A stretch of 64,000 nucleotides of DNA from Stephania yunnanensis. Its lineage: Eukaryota > Streptophyta > Magnoliopsida > Ranunculales > Menispermaceae. The stretch is from positions 6,398,501 to 6,462,500 of the forward strand of contig CM077590.1 of the NCBI GenBank assembly GCA_039657365.1. The letters are read 5' to 3'. Each line of letters starts with the position of its first letter. Position 1 is the stretch's first letter. The position numbers were made by a program, and so were the translations under genes. The notes below the pieces were generated by a model. The model saw only the letters and a program-made list of their open reading frames with translations, was not told the DNA's origin and did no database searches. Shown here piece by piece: positions 25,411-38,164 of the stretch.

Positions 25411-25450
<40 letters not shown>

Positions 25451-27803
25451 TGTGTTGATTAGTGCTATTCATTTTCTATATGTATATATAATCTTTGTGT
25501 TGATTAGTGCTACTCGTTTTTTCTTATACCACATATCTATATAAGCATCCACATCTATGCTTACAATAACACTTTTTTCTTGAAAAAAAAATAAAAATAG
25601 TGAACAATTAATCGTGCCTAGCTCACCCGGCCATGTGGTCCTTGTGAAGAAGCTCTTTCATGGATAATTTCATTCTCCAATTAATGAGTCTTGAGTTTTG
25701 GTAGCTAGACTATTTACTCTTTAATGGTGGCCAAGATCTTTCATGCAAGTGATTGGATTGGAATCTCTCATTCACCTATCTTCATTATTTCTAATTCAAT
25801 CATTAATTAACCGAAAAAGGTACAAATAATTACTATTCTCGTCAATAATATAAGTCGTTTTGAACAAAACACGCACTCTCTCCCAGTAAAAATATATAAA
25901 TCTTTTTAGTAAAAATTTATGGGTCAAAATTATAAATCTTTTTTTGAAATTTGAGAGTGGATTTATTATTATTTTTACCAATTATACCTTTATACAATTC
26001 AAATATTTATGATTCTTAAATCCTTCGATTTATTTAATGTCAAAAGACGTATATATAAATTACACTTGTAATTATGATTGTTTTAATCTTTGTACCTTTA
26101 CATTAAATAACTTATATTTGTGACCAAATTGAGTATTAAATACAATATTAATTATAGGTTCAAATTACATTTAAACCTGTGCTTTAATTATTTCATTAAT
26201 TACATCAATCCTTTATTTCCTCTAATAAATGAAAATAAATTTTTAATTGCAATTAAATGTTTATGGGTAAAAAGATAAAAATTCGAAAAACTTTCTAGAA
26301 TTCTAAAACGACATATATTTTTTGATAAAGAGATTTTGTAGAAAGATTTATAAAAATAACAAGAGGTAGTAAATCTCAAATCTAACTAATTTCGTCACTG
26401 GAAATGAATTTCGAATGTCACCAAACTCACGCCCACAATGAGCTGTTTGCACACGCTTCGGGATACGCAACATGCATGTTAGAATCAAGAATTGTGAGCA
26501 AGCATACATGAGTTGGCTACATCTCTCTGACTTTATTGCATCCTACTACACCCTCCGTTTTTATAACTGACTTTTTAGCCATTTTGAAATATTTCATAAT
26601 ATCTGTCATTTGATAGTTTCAATACACATTAATTACTTAATTGACTTTTATACTTTCATAGAATAAGAAAATCTGTTAATTACACATTGATAACTAACGT
26701 ATGTAGAAGCGGTGGGGTTAGAAGAGATAAAATGTGATTTAGTCATTTAAATGTCACTTTTTCTTCATTCAAGATAATCAAATAATTTTTTAAAAATTGT
26801 GAATAATTTTAAAATGACACTAAAGAAACGGAGGGATCACGTCCTAAACTACTCGGCACGCATCTCAATGCACATCGGATAAAAGCCAACCATGCACGGT
26901 GTCAGCTATGTCCGAAAGTCCTTGTCGTGAAAGTCGCGCTTTGATTCTCGTTAGCGACCGTTATCGTTACGCTCCATCCGTATCGTATCGGAACGGACCG
27001 ACACGGACCGAAACTCCACATTTCGGCCCGTTACACAGCGAACAAGACGAACAGTCAACTGTTACGACTACAATTCCAGCTCCGCGTCTCTCCGTTTTTC
27101 GTCGTTTCTACGAAATCATCCTCGTCGACTCGCAACCCCACAAAATTAATCACATTGCGAGGGCGACGCATTCGAAGAACTGATAAAAAACCCACTTTTT
27201 AATTGCAAATTAGTGTTTTTTAGAGACAGATGTCGCGAACTTCGATGAATCATTGGGACTAGGCCGAGCCCTGTTTGGAGGGAGCCAATGGGGTCCCGCC
27301 ACCTGGCTTCAGACCCCACATCGCGCGATCAGATCGGACGGTCGTCGCTGTTGGTGGTGGGTCGTTGTTGCCCGTTTGGTCAAACTCTCTCGCAGTAGTT
27401 GAAAGTTGAAACAACGTGTGACCTGACCTCCTCTCCTTGCCTAGTGCCTGCCCATTTCGATTTCAGATTCTGATCTCGTTTTGCTCAAATGGGTATTTTT
27501 TTCAAGCTAATTCATCACTGCCCATATGAAAAATTTCGGTTTTTGATGGCTTGATTTGTGTTTTCAGCACAGCTTGTGAGAGAATTTAAAAACCCCTCTT
27601 TTTGAGGCTTGTTTGTTTGTTTGTTTTTGGGAGCTCTTTTGTTGGGGAAATCTGGGATGCCCTTTTCGTGAAATCGCGGTTTTCGAAATGGGTGGCCTTG
27701 AAATCTGTTTTTTATGAAGAAACTCAACTTGGGCAACATAAATTTGGTCAAATCAGGGATACCCATTTCAGGGGTAGTTGTTGGTTTGTTGAGAAGTTGA
27801 GAG
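23376..27803. other. Gene-free spacer, 4.4 kb
   Basis: It begins with the UBP22 3' flank, which includes a 129-codon frame at 23338-23727 that is probably untranslated. Further right are T/A runs (24571, 24857), an (AT)n tract (25411-25444), a CAA-tailed retroposon motif (25150-25210), a Stowaway-like MITE (26551-26835) and a GC-richer section (26850-27480) that is probably the promoter and leader of the transporter gene. Confidence 0.55.
26551..26835. mobile_element. Stowaway-like MITE
   Basis: The ends CCCTCCGTTT and AAACGGAGGG are perfect inverted repeats, and the start resembles the CTCCCTCCGT ends of plant Stowaway (Tc1/mariner) MITEs. The interior is AT-rich with no frame. The expected TA duplication is not obvious. 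Confidence 0.65.
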
Positions 27804-30517
27804 ATGGGGGAGGAGGATGGGGAGGAAGAGAGGTTGACAATCAATGAAGGGAATGCAATGGAGAAGAAGGGGAGGAAGGAGGGGTTGTGGGAGTTGGCGT
27901 CTGCGCCGATGAATTGGATCAGGATGCTATCTGAGGAGATGCATTGGAGTTTTGTGATGGGAGTGGTGTTTGTTTATGGAATCAATCAAGGGTTGGGTGG
28001 AGGACTAAGTAGAGTGGGTACTAAGTATTATTGGAAGGATGTTCAAAAGGTTCAACCATCTGAGTCACAAGTGTATAGTGGGATTACTTCAATTCCTTGG
28101 ATTGTTAAGCCTCTCTGGGGTCTTCTCACGGATGTTGTTCCGATTGCTGGTTATCGAAGACGCCCTTACTTCATTTTAGCTGGTATGCTTGGTCTTTGTT
28201 TCATGGTAGAGTTATGCTTGCTTGGCAGAATACTAGCTAATGGATAGATAGTGTATGTTAGTTATTGGGACATTTTTAAACATTTTGCAAATCTTTTTTG
28301 GAGATAATTGTCGATCATTGAGCTGGCCGCTTAACATTTATATTTAGTTGATTCTTTGATGGTCGTAATAGCTTTTGGAGCAAGATTTAGCATTGTTATG
28401 GGCTATGGATGTGAGTTTTCTAATGGTGCAAATAGGGAATTTAAATCTTCAACATGTGTGCATTGCTTCATAAATGCAATGCCTTTGAATTCATTTAATG
28501 CATTAGGAACATTTGCTAAGTTGGATGATGACGAAATGAAGGATTTGGATTTACTTATTTATTGCTTTTTTATTCATGCTAGTATTTCTTAAGGCATGTT
28601 CTTGATTATCTTTCAGATCTTTTTTGTTGCGCTTTCTATTTCTGGAATCATTAAACCAATAACAGTGAAAGAAGTTTCAGATCCTCAGCTATAAGCATAT
28701 TCCCACTTGTAAATGATGATGGCATTTTTTTGAATGAGGTGACTAGATTTCTAAACAGTATTAGAACGAGCCTAAATGCTAGAAAAGAGAGATCATAGTT
28801 GCTTTTAGAACGTCAAATAAACGAAAGTTAGGCAATGCTTTCTATTGAATCTTTCTTCAAGTTAAATGAATCCTGTTGATCAGAAGAGATTACTCTAGTT
28901 TATTGCATTGTCTTTATACAACCTTACAATTTGAAATCCAAAAGTTCACTTCTCTTTATCTGATTCAGTTTCATCTGATCCTCCAATATTCAGTCTCCTC
29001 TCCATTGCCCTTATGTTCACTTATCTTTTTAGTTTTCTTTTTAGTTAATTATAATTGTATCTGTTTGTCCTCATATACATGGCCTTTTATGTGTGTGTGT
29101 GTGTGTGTGTGTGCGTGTGTGTGTGTGTCTATCTGGCATCATTTTCTTGTCTCTAGATACTTCCATCCATAGATAAAACTGAACGACAAAGATAAAAGGG
29201 TTACCTAGAAGCGAGTCTCCTACTATTGTAGTCATGTAAGGGGTTGGAATACGCTATAGATAGTGTTTCTGGAGTCAGACTCATAATCTCAGGTTATAGA
29301 AAGTGTTTTTGAATCCAAACTCATGGTTTTTTGTTGTTTTAGATTAACTTATGACTAACTATTGTGCCTAGCATGCTTGCATGCAAATGGTAAATGAAAA
29401 AGAGGTCATACAGTCTATGAGACGTTTTACATGCATTTGTTTGTCTTTTTCTTTTTTGATATATTAAGGAAATGTCGTAACTGACACATAAAATGAAACT
29501 GGAACCAAAGTTGTTAACACAATATGCATGTTGGTCAAACTTTAGCATATGCTATATTCTTATTTGGGATGCTATCAATTAGGTGATATACTTATAAGGT
29601 CATGGCCAATCATACTTCTTTTGGTTGGGTTCTTCCTAAAGATGATTTACAACAAAGAAGTAAAACCAATTTGTTTGATGCTCTTCTACAAATGAATTTG
29701 AAATTTTTTGACGTTTATCTCAACCATACCATATAAGAAGATGTAGGTGAAGCTATGTAATGAATTCGGCCTCTTTACCAACCAATTGGGTGGCCCAATG
29801 GTTTGGTATGAGATTTGGAAGTAAAAAGGTCATGGGTTCAAACCTTGGTGGGTGCAAAAGTTGTTTCTTTCCTATCAAAAAAATGAATTGGCCTCTTTAC
29901 TGTTGTTATACTGGACCATTCTAGGAAGAGTTCTTGGAGAAACTAGATTATCCTTAATTCCTAAATTAGCAGAAATGTGGATCTCTCCCTGTTGTTTCAG
30001 CTTCCCATGCTGATGATCTCCCAAGATTTGGGTTTCTGAATGCTAATTTTATGTAATGTATAATTGTGACACAAGTGAGAAATGAAAAGAAATGAGGAAA
30101 TTAGAGTGTTTGAGTTAATTTGATATGTAACAGGGTGCGCTCCTTCATTGTCAATTCCTTTTGTAGCTGTATTTACTTGCGTACTTGGCGTAGTAAAATA
30201 ATTCAAAACAAATGCTCTATTTATTGTACATAATCTGCTTGTGATTCAACTTTTGGTTGGCTAAGGACAATTCTTCACAACAACTCTCGAATTTATGAAT
30301 TGAACAAATTTGTAGGGTCCATTGAGATGGTTAGTTCAAAGAATATCTTGAGTCTTGACAGATTGAGGTTCCAGTTTCTTTGTTTGTCCAGTGTTAATAA
30401 TTGTCAAATACAAGCTTTTCAGATTAAAGAAATAACATCTCAAATATTTCCTATTAGAGAACATAAGTGGGTGATGATGTTATGTAGTCTTAGTTCAAAT
30501 GATCGTTGACAATACCT

Positions 30518-30565
<48 letters not shown>

Positions 30566-32549
30566 AATAACGTACAGGTTTCTATCAGCGTGGATCCTCT
30601 GTATTTACCCGTAATGATTGGGATTTTTAAACTATGGTACAAATGCTAAATGAGTTAAATCGTGCCATTTTTTTCCTATATTCAAGAAGGCGATCTATTG
30701 TTTCTTCTAAAAAGTAGAGTATATTTTATGATTTTATGCTTGCTTTTTGTATGGTTCTCCGAATACATGTTCCTTTTTTTTTATTTAACACCATAATCTG
30801 TTAGTTCTGAAAATGGTAAACGAAAAGAAATATCCCTACTTTGTATCAAGAGTTGCAAATGAAATTGAAGTTATTGTTCTATCTCTGATCAGTTGGTTGA
30901 AGACTGTCAATCATGAAACTTGTTAGTGTGCATATTATATCTCTACCTCATAAGTTTAGTTGCATCTGTTTCTTAAATTATTACCAAAGTTGCAAACATG
31001 ATGAAGGTTCAGATCTTTAGCTCCTTTTTACTTGCTTAAGCCAAAGTTTCTTTTCATGAAGAGATTATTTTGCAAGCACGATTTTTGTTTTTTTCATACC
31101 ATTATATAAACGTCAGACTAACACTTGTTTCATTAATAAATTTCTCAATATTCCAGGTTTGCTTGGTGTGATTGCCATGATATCATTGTCGCTAAACAGA
31201 GAGTTGCCTGTCGTGTTTGCTTTACTGTTTCTGACATTGGGAAGCACTAGTGTAGCAATAGCAGATGTAGCAATTGATGCTTGTGTAGCACAAAACAGTA
31301 TTACTCACCCTTCTCTTGCTGCCGACATGATAAGCTTGTGTGGATTTAGCTCCTCCATCGGAGCACTAATAGGATTTTCTATTAGTGGGTTCCTTGTTCA
31401 TCTCATTGGTCCCAAGGTTAGTTTTTATCAATCATCTTGGCCTGGAAACTATGTGACTAGTATGAATTCTTATGATTTATGAATTAATGTCATGCTAATA
31501 TGCATTTTTCTCTTGGCCTCTTACAGGGAGTGTTCGGTGTACTGAGTATCCCAGCTGGACTAGTTTTTGTGGTTGGAGTTTTGTTCAACGAGCCTTACAT
31601 GCCGAACTTCATTTACAAGGAGGTATGACTTTTAGTTAGTCACTTTGTGCGCCTGTAAAGTCACAGTTTCTTCCCTTTTCATCTGAAATCTTGAATGGTT
31701 TTGAATCAGGTGTATCAGAAGTTGCTGGATGCCAGTAAGGCCATGTTGACTACGCTAAAATCTCCGTTTGTGTGGAGGCCATGTATGTATATGTATGTGT
31801 CACTTGCATTAAGCTTGAACATCCAGGAAGGAATGTTCTACTGGTACACAGACAAAAAGGCAGGCCCAGGGTTCTCTCAGGTGTGCTCCCTTAAAGATAC
31901 TTCTGTGGGTTTAAAAGTTTTCGTTTCTTGACTGAAATCTATGTATTTGACGTAGGAAAACATTGGATTCATGTTCTCCATTGGTTCAGTAGGTTCCCTT
32001 CTTGGGGTTATATTATTCCAAAATGTGCTGAAGGACCACCCGTTTCGCCGCTTGCTTTTCTGGACTCAATTGCTATATGGTATATCTGGGATGCTCGATT
32101 TGATGCTGGTGCTCCGATTAAACTTAAAATTTGGCATGCCAGACTATTTCTTCGTTGTGATTGATGAAGCAGTCTCTCAAATGATTAACCGTCTCAAATG
32201 GATGCCGCTTCTTGTGCTCACTTCTAAGCTTTGCCCACCTGGAATAGAAGGAACCTTTTTTGCTCTACTGATGTCCATCGATAATTTTGGTTTACTTACG
32301 GCATCTTGGGGTGGAGGTTTCTTACTACATATCTTGAATGTCACTCGAACACATTTTGATAGCCTCTGGTTGGCCGTTTTCATCCGCAATGTATTGAGAG
32401 TAGTTCCACTAGTTCTTCTATTTTTGGTGCCGAATAGCGACCCCAGTTCATCTGTACTTCCAGCTGACATGTTGAAGACAAATGTAGATGCTGAAACTGC
32501 CGAGGCAAATAATATCGAACTGGCTGCCCTTGTTGAAAACACCACATGA
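27804..32549 (+). CDS. Folate-biopterin transporter family membrane protein
   Basis: Five exons in phase (27804-28182, 31157-31416, 31527-31622, 31710-31880 and 31956-32549) give 499 residues. The product belongs to the BT1/FBT branch of the major facilitator superfamily, with about 12 membrane spans. Members move folates or pterins; the substrate of most plant members is untested. Family signatures seen in order are EMHWSFVMGVVFVYGINQG, KVQPSESQ, IPWIVKPLWGLLTD, RRPYFILAG, DVAIDACVAQNS, SLCGFSSSIGALIGF, NIQEGMFYW, LVLRLNLKFGMPDYFFVVID, RLKWMPLLVLTSKLCPPGIE and FFALLMSIDN. The acidic N- and C-terminal tails are cytosolic by expectation. It looks closest to the group that includes Arabidopsis folate-biopterin transporter 2. 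The ATG at 27804 is the first in frame after a G-rich leader. Intron 1 is nearly 3 kb and holds a SINE and two microsatellites. Confidence 0.93.
28183..31156. other. Intron 1 of the folate-biopterin transporter gene
   Basis: This 2974-bp intron is bounded by G/GTATGC and TTCCAG. It carries a (TG)n run at about 29090-29128, a SINE at 29779-29883 and a (TA)n run at about 30520-30563. No extra exon is needed for the family sequence. Confidence 0.85.
29779..29883 (+). mobile_element. tRNA-derived SINE with clear target duplication
   Basis: The head contains the A-box-like GGTGGCCCAATGGTTTGG and the B-box-like GGGTTCAAACCTTGG. It is flanked by TGAATTCGGCCTCTTTAC (29761-29778) and TGAATTGGCCTCTTTAC (29884-29900), a target duplication of 17-18 bases with one base lost. 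The same family occurs reversed at about 63775-63870. Confidence 0.85.
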
Positions 32550-33785
32550 TCGATGAATAGAAAATTGTTGCATCTTGTTGCTTAAGCTTACAGACCATTC
32601 TGACAAGAATGAAGGAGAGAATGAAAAAGCTCACTTAAACATCTGCAAATGAGCAGATCAATTCACTGGAGATCCATGACTGCAAAATGCTTCCGACTCG
32701 CTGGTGGTATTTTCATTCCACGCATCTTTGTGTCCATTCCATCGAAGTTCCCTTTATGAAAATACCTTAATTGCCAAAATCAGATCATAATTGAGAAACG
32801 GTGCCAGATTCATCATTAGTTGAACAAATTACCTGTTCAAAGACCGGAACTTATTGTAATTTACTTCATATTTTTCCATGTACTTCATAACTTCAAGTTC
32901 CTTTTCATATATCCATATATAAATTATTTTTTGTGAACTTTATCATATCAAGTTTTAAGACTGTAATGTCTGTGCTCCTAAATAATTTTATTGTTGCAAA
33001 TTTGTTATGATTCAAGCAAAAGGAGGGAAAACCTTTTCTAGATCAAAGATCATGTTTACGCCAAGATTTTCCAATATCTCGACCAATTTGGTAAACTTAT
33101 AAGTGCAGAAAATCAACGGTAGCCTCTTGTTGCAGCCGTCAAGTGTTAAATGGATGATTCCTTGTGTCTTGCATGAAAGATCCGTCTCTAACCAAAGAAC
33201 AAGATCAACTGCTCTTCAAGGTAACAGCTTCTTGAGATTTACCTTTTTAATATCATTTTCATTTCATCTGCATGTGATCTTTGATGACTTTAATCTCAAA
33301 CCATTAATGTTGATTAAGAAACAAAAGTTTTTTTAATAAATGTGGTAGGTAGATAACCACATGAATGGAGACTGAACACTTTGAATACATACATGCCTTT
33401 GATTAATAAATTTGAATGGCACAGTAGGTTTAGAATAGCCCTTCTAATTAATTCACGATACAAGTATCGATTATAACCATGAAAGATAATGTTTCAACAT
33501 TAGTTGCTGGCTCACTCTAGAACTGCATACAATTGAATAAAACTGGTGAGATGATTTACAGGAATTTAAAAACACTTCAATCAGTCTTGGCATTGAAGCA
33601 AATAAAAAAAAAAATGCAAAAACTTACACAACTTGCTTTCTGTCCATCTGTATGGATGATTTTTAGTAATAAACAATATGCACCAAAAAGGTGCTTTAAC
33701 TTTGTCTATAGATGCCAATTGCCTTGGCAAACTACTTTTGCTTCCTTATATTTATACCCAAGCCACATGCCATGTCTTTTTGTTC
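32550..33785. other. Spacer between convergent genes
   Basis: This 1.2-kb stretch separates the stops of the transporter (plus) and the aspartyl protease (minus). Both 3' untranslated regions must lie here. Short frames around 33103-33336 show no family resemblance. Confidence 0.6.
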
Positions 33786-35603
33786 TCAAGTATAACTGCA
33801 AATCTCTTTCGCAAATCCCAACTTAGATTGCTTTGTATCATATACAATTCTAAGGTTCTTCTGCTGATAATTTCCAAAAATCTGTATTTCATCTTCATAT
33901 GACAGGCTAGTGATGGCTAAACAAACATGGGAAGCGTCCGCCTTGACAAAATATAACATCCCAGTTACATCCACATTTACGTCGACGTCATTCTCAAATT
34001 TCAATTGCAGTGTTGGTATGTCCACTTCACTGTAATCTGTGAGGTTGAAGCAGGTGTCGAGGATTGAGAACGCCGGCGCTGGGGGGTATCCAGAGAACTG
34101 CTTCAAGAACTCTGTCTTCATCGCATTGTAAACTGATGGCACCAATCTAGAAATCACAGTTCCCGAATCGATGAGAATCCCATTTTTTCCAAATGCTGCA
34201 GGATCTTCTAAAGCAACCCCTCCAATGCTTATGCCAGTCAGATTTAGAATGTAAAAGTTGGAGAGCTGTGGATTAGTTATCAAATTGGTGTATATAATAG
34301 GAGTGAAGTTCTTGTAAAGAGAGGAGTCACTCCCAAGCATTAGAGAACCAGAGCCATCTGCATCTGTGGAAGGCAAGCAGTAGGAGAAAACTCCGCCGAA
34401 AATTGGTGATAGTTGAGAAGTCAACGATAGTTGGTTCCGGCCAAGACCCATGATTCCCGAAGCGCCTCCGAAGAGCCCTTTGTTGCTTCGGCCGCAACCA
34501 AAGATGAACCCCTCCACCAGAGTGCTACTAAGATTGAGTTGGTCTCGAGCTAGCTCACCGCGAGTATATGATCCATCTCCATAGTTCACTACATAGTTAC
34601 AAGCAGGTTGATTGGTGCTGCAGATGCCTGAGTATCCAGTCGCGAATTGCAGCGACTGGCAAGTTGAAGAATTACAAAGGATCGATTGATACGAACGAGA
34701 AAGAGATGGATTGAAAAGCGGGTCTAGTTGATCATAGCAGAATACACAAGGTGTGCATTGTACCCATGTAAGATCACTTCCTGTATCTACAATGACTGTC
34801 ATTTTTCTACCACCCAGTTGCACTGTCACAATGTAATTCAGTGTCTGAAGCTTAATGCCGGAGGTCAGAGGGATTTGCGTATTATTTTCGACTTCAATCT
34901 TCGCAGAATCAACTGCATTTCTGATATGCAACTGCAGTGACTTCACCCTACTTTCGTCGAAAGCCAACCGATTCTCAACCTTTTCATCCCAGTTCTTGAA
35001 CTGTCCATGGCAGTAGTCCCAGTGCTTCATTTCGAATATTATTGCGCCATTATTTTTTCCTGCCATTTCGCAAAAGAGAGAGAGAGAGACAGCTAATTAT
35101 CAAATTCACAAAGCAGGATTTGAAATTAGCTCAATTTGATTCAACAAAGAACTGGGCCTAGACAATTCTTCAAAAGAAAAGATCATTGATTTAGGAGGAA
35201 AAAAAAAAAAATGCACACAAGACATGCCATATCACATTGTGAAGTTCAATTTGGCAAACAAAGGCAAACCAGTATTCATGGAAAAAAGGGAAATATGGAA
35301 CAAAGACCAGTACAGATTAAACATCCAAAAAAGCTGAAAAAGAGTATCAGAGAATACAAACCACATAATAGTAGAAGAGTTCAGCTAAAGCCAAGAAAAA
35401 AAGCTTTTTAAGTTTCCTAAATTTAGAGCTAACTCACTTGATTTCTGTGGATGACATTTTGTGAAGTGTTTGAGCTCTTTGAGCTGAAACTCTTGTATGG
35501 AAAGCATCTCTTTTTCGCCATAACACCGAGCTTCGCCGACAATGCTGAAGAGGAGGAGAATAAGCATTAGCATTGATGGAAGAAAAGCTGTGGCTTCTGC
35601 CAT
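33786..35603 (-). CDS. Secreted pepsin-like (A1) aspartyl protease
   Basis: Two exons (35603-35438 and 35059-33786) join in phase to encode 479 residues. Exon 1 has a signal peptide (hydrophobic stretch about residues 8-22, cleavage near GEARC) and the start of the propeptide. Exon 2 carries the mature enzyme. The first catalytic site is VIVDTGSDLTWVQC and the second is ILIDSGTVISRL. Cys-rich PCVFCYDQ and the flap-side NYGDGSYTRGEL follow the nepenthesin-type pattern, as do FGCGRSNKGLFGGASGIMGLGR and the C-terminal GNYQQKNLRIVYDTKQSKLGFA. Both catalytic Asp are present. The family includes tobacco CND41 and the Arabidopsis At5g10770 group; members act in the apoplast, vacuole or plastid. The donor A/GTGAGT at 35437 and acceptor at 35060 are clear. 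A run of about 30 A lies just upstream of the start codon (35636-35667), probably in the leader or promoter. Confidence 0.94.
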
Positions 35604-35636
35604 TGCTTCTCAAATGTTGCTGGTGAAATGGTGAGG

Positions 35637-35669
<33 letters not shown>

Positions 35670-37969
35670 AGAAAGACTGTAGATGTGAAGGGCAGAGAGC
35701 TTAAGTGGGAGATTCTTAGAGTTGGAGTTTGGCAAGAGAACAAGAAGAATGGCTGTCTTCAGGGTCCACTAGTGCATGGGAAATTATTGGGGTTTCACGT
35801 GCAGCAACTCAAGCAGTTTTTTACACTTACCTTGGTGAATATGTTGGATAGGAATTTGATTGTGAATTTTTTGAGTGTTGTTTGTTCCAGGTGTTTTCAA
35901 ACTAGCTTATTTTGTCGTGGTATTATCGAGCTTTTTCGGTGATGATAGTTGTCAAAAATAAAGTTTGAGACTTCTTGTTCGAGCTGAATTGCTATCGGGA
36001 TTGGTTCGTTGTACCCAAACAATATGATCAAGATAATAAGAAAAAAGTCTCCCACCAACAAATGATTGGTCCGAGTGGAAGAAGGTCAGGATCCTTAAAG
36101 TACAAGACTAAGGCTCAAACCTGGCCTTGTGGAAGAAGAAGTCATTGTTAGGAGCTCTTCCTTCGTATGAGTACGAAGAGGGGCGATTCTTGACTAGCCG
36201 AACCAACCAAAGGTGGTGTTTAGATGATACTAGGTGAGAAATTTATTTATTTATTTAAAAAATAATAAATAAATAAATATAAAATAAAAAATGTCCAAGG
36301 ATGAGGAGACCCAACTCAAGTTAAGTAGCCCAAGCAACAATTCTATTCAACCATGGATGGAATCTAATTAATCGACTGTTTTATAAACTTTTGTTTTTTT
36401 GCTTGTCTCTCACTCTCTCATATACAGAGGTGACAGCATGTTTTACTGCCATTGGTAAAACATCTCTGGTCATGGTGTCATAACTATGCAAGTCCCACTT
36501 GCCCAACTTGCTAATCAAAGAAGTACTTGGATAATTTGATTATTCCAAGCATTAATTTAAAGTAGGTATATATTAGTTTTTATTATTATAAATGGATATA
36601 AAGGACACATGATTTGACTGAAGAACAATCTTTTTAGATGTTTAAGGCAGTACAGTTGGAAATAGGATTATAGTTTAATTTGATTGGTTTAATGTTTGAA
36701 GATACTATGTATGGCAATAATTGAACTAAAATGACGCTATTAAAAAGCTTCTTCTTTTCATTATTCTTAATTCTAATGATCTTTAGACTGTGCTATCACA
36801 TGTACTTATTTTTCCAAATCCATCGAAAACACTCTTCTTCACTCCTTTCCCCCTCTTTTGCTAAACTCATGTTTTGTTTTCTTTCAACGACATTGTCAAA
36901 AGGAACAACAACAACAACATCATAGCCTCAGTCCTAACTTAATTGAGGTCGGTTACATGGATCAAACTTTTTCATTATGTTCGATTAAGTGCAATTGATG
37001 GTGAGCGACATTGTCAAACGAAGTTAAAAAAGAAAAAATTGTATACCAACTAAGTCAGTACGCAAGTGTTCGAAGCTTTGCCTCTACTAATCTCAAATAT
37101 TCCAAATTTGTCTAAGCTTACAGCCAGTTACAATTTGAAGCAACTTGATTTATTTTAATAAGAATGAAAAAGTCATGATATCTACAAATTTATTATAAGA
37201 TAAACTAAGGCTTGAATATTGAATTGAGAGACACTGTTGGGCCACTTGAATTATTTGGGACACCTAAGTTTGTGCATTTTCCAAGCTGTTGTACCAAACA
37301 TTGAACTAAATCCTTAATGCTTTTGTTCCCTCTAGCTCTACAGTAAAGTTTACACTCACTATTTCACTGGATTGCCCTAATTCAATGGGATGATGACCAG
37401 GGAAATTTCACACTTAGTGTTCTTAGCAATAAAATTAAGAGGCCATGGTTATGGTAACATTAGCAGCCATTTCAATAATGGGGGCTATTTATTTTTTATT
37501 ATACATATAATCAAACAAATTCTCAACCAACGCTGATTAGTAAGCACTCTGTTGATCACTGCACCGATAAAATTTTGAGGCACTTAAAACTATAGTCTAC
37601 GCAACTTGAATTGCGGCTTCTAAGCCTCTTCTCCGACAACAATTGGTAGCAACCATCACCTACGCAGCTAGGCAACAACGTGACAAGAACCGATAATTTT
37701 GAAAGCAACTCGAACCAACTATTCCAAATCTCCTCCACATTTTTACCAAAAAAAAATCTCCTTTGCATTGGAGAGGAGGTTTTATTTCTAATGCACATCC
37801 ATGTATACAAGACACTAATAAGAAAATTTTTGGTGGGAACAAAATATTTTATGAATTTTAAGCTGAATACATTATAAAACGTTCTAGTAAATAACTCTTT
37901 AATGGAGTGTCTCCAGAAAAATTGAATGCATAAAAAAGAGCACCACAGAAAAATAATGGACAATCATGA
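35604..37969. other. Gene-free spacer, 2.4 kb
   Basis: It starts with the protease promoter, including a poly-A run at 35636-35667 on the plus strand. It contains a CAA-tailed retroposon motif (36904-36970, reverse orientation) and a possible SINE head near 36060-36150. No convincing gene was found. Confidence 0.55.
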
Positions 37970-38164
37970 TCATACAAGTGCTGCCATTTCATGTGCAGGA
38001 TCAAAGGCCTGCAAAGTGCTCACATATAAAGAAGGGTGCACCACTCTCTTCCCCTTTAACATGCTTTGCCGAAGCATGGACTTGATTGTGGAGTGGCATA
38101 ATTGTGCACAAGCATGCTGGATCACTTGATGGAGATCCCCACCTTGCTCAGTTGATAAAACCTG
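37970..38164 (-). CDS. Possible last exon of an unrecognised gene
   Basis: The minus strand shows a strong acceptor (TTTAAATTTTGCAG) at 38165 and then an open frame to a TGA at about 37970. It encodes about 64 residues with balanced composition (from VLSTEQGGDLHQ to FDPAHEMAALV). I do not recognise the protein. The upstream exon could not be fixed: frames at 38215-38367 and 38788-38897 have possible acceptors with branch-point-like CTAAC, and a likely leader exon ends with CAACAAATTCAG/GTAAAG near 39873. A real gene with several short exons is plausible, but so is a non-coding transcript. Confidence 0.35.
   Translation of the reverse strand, partial: QVLSTEQGGDLHQVIQHACAQLCHSTIKSMLRQSMLKGKRVVHPSLYVSTLQAFDPAHEMAALV

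Noticed and set aside
26899..27183. 94-codon frame upstream of the transporter gene
   Set aside because: It begins at a non-ATG codon in a GC-richer promoter-like region, and no family resemblance was found.
29779..29883. Possible tRNA gene
   Set aside because: A and B boxes are present, but no cloverleaf closes, and flanking duplications show a SINE; the same applies to 12251, 17914 and 18257.
33103..33336. 77-codon frame between the transporter and protease genes
   Set aside because: It starts with GTG, has no family features and lies where both 3' ends are expected.
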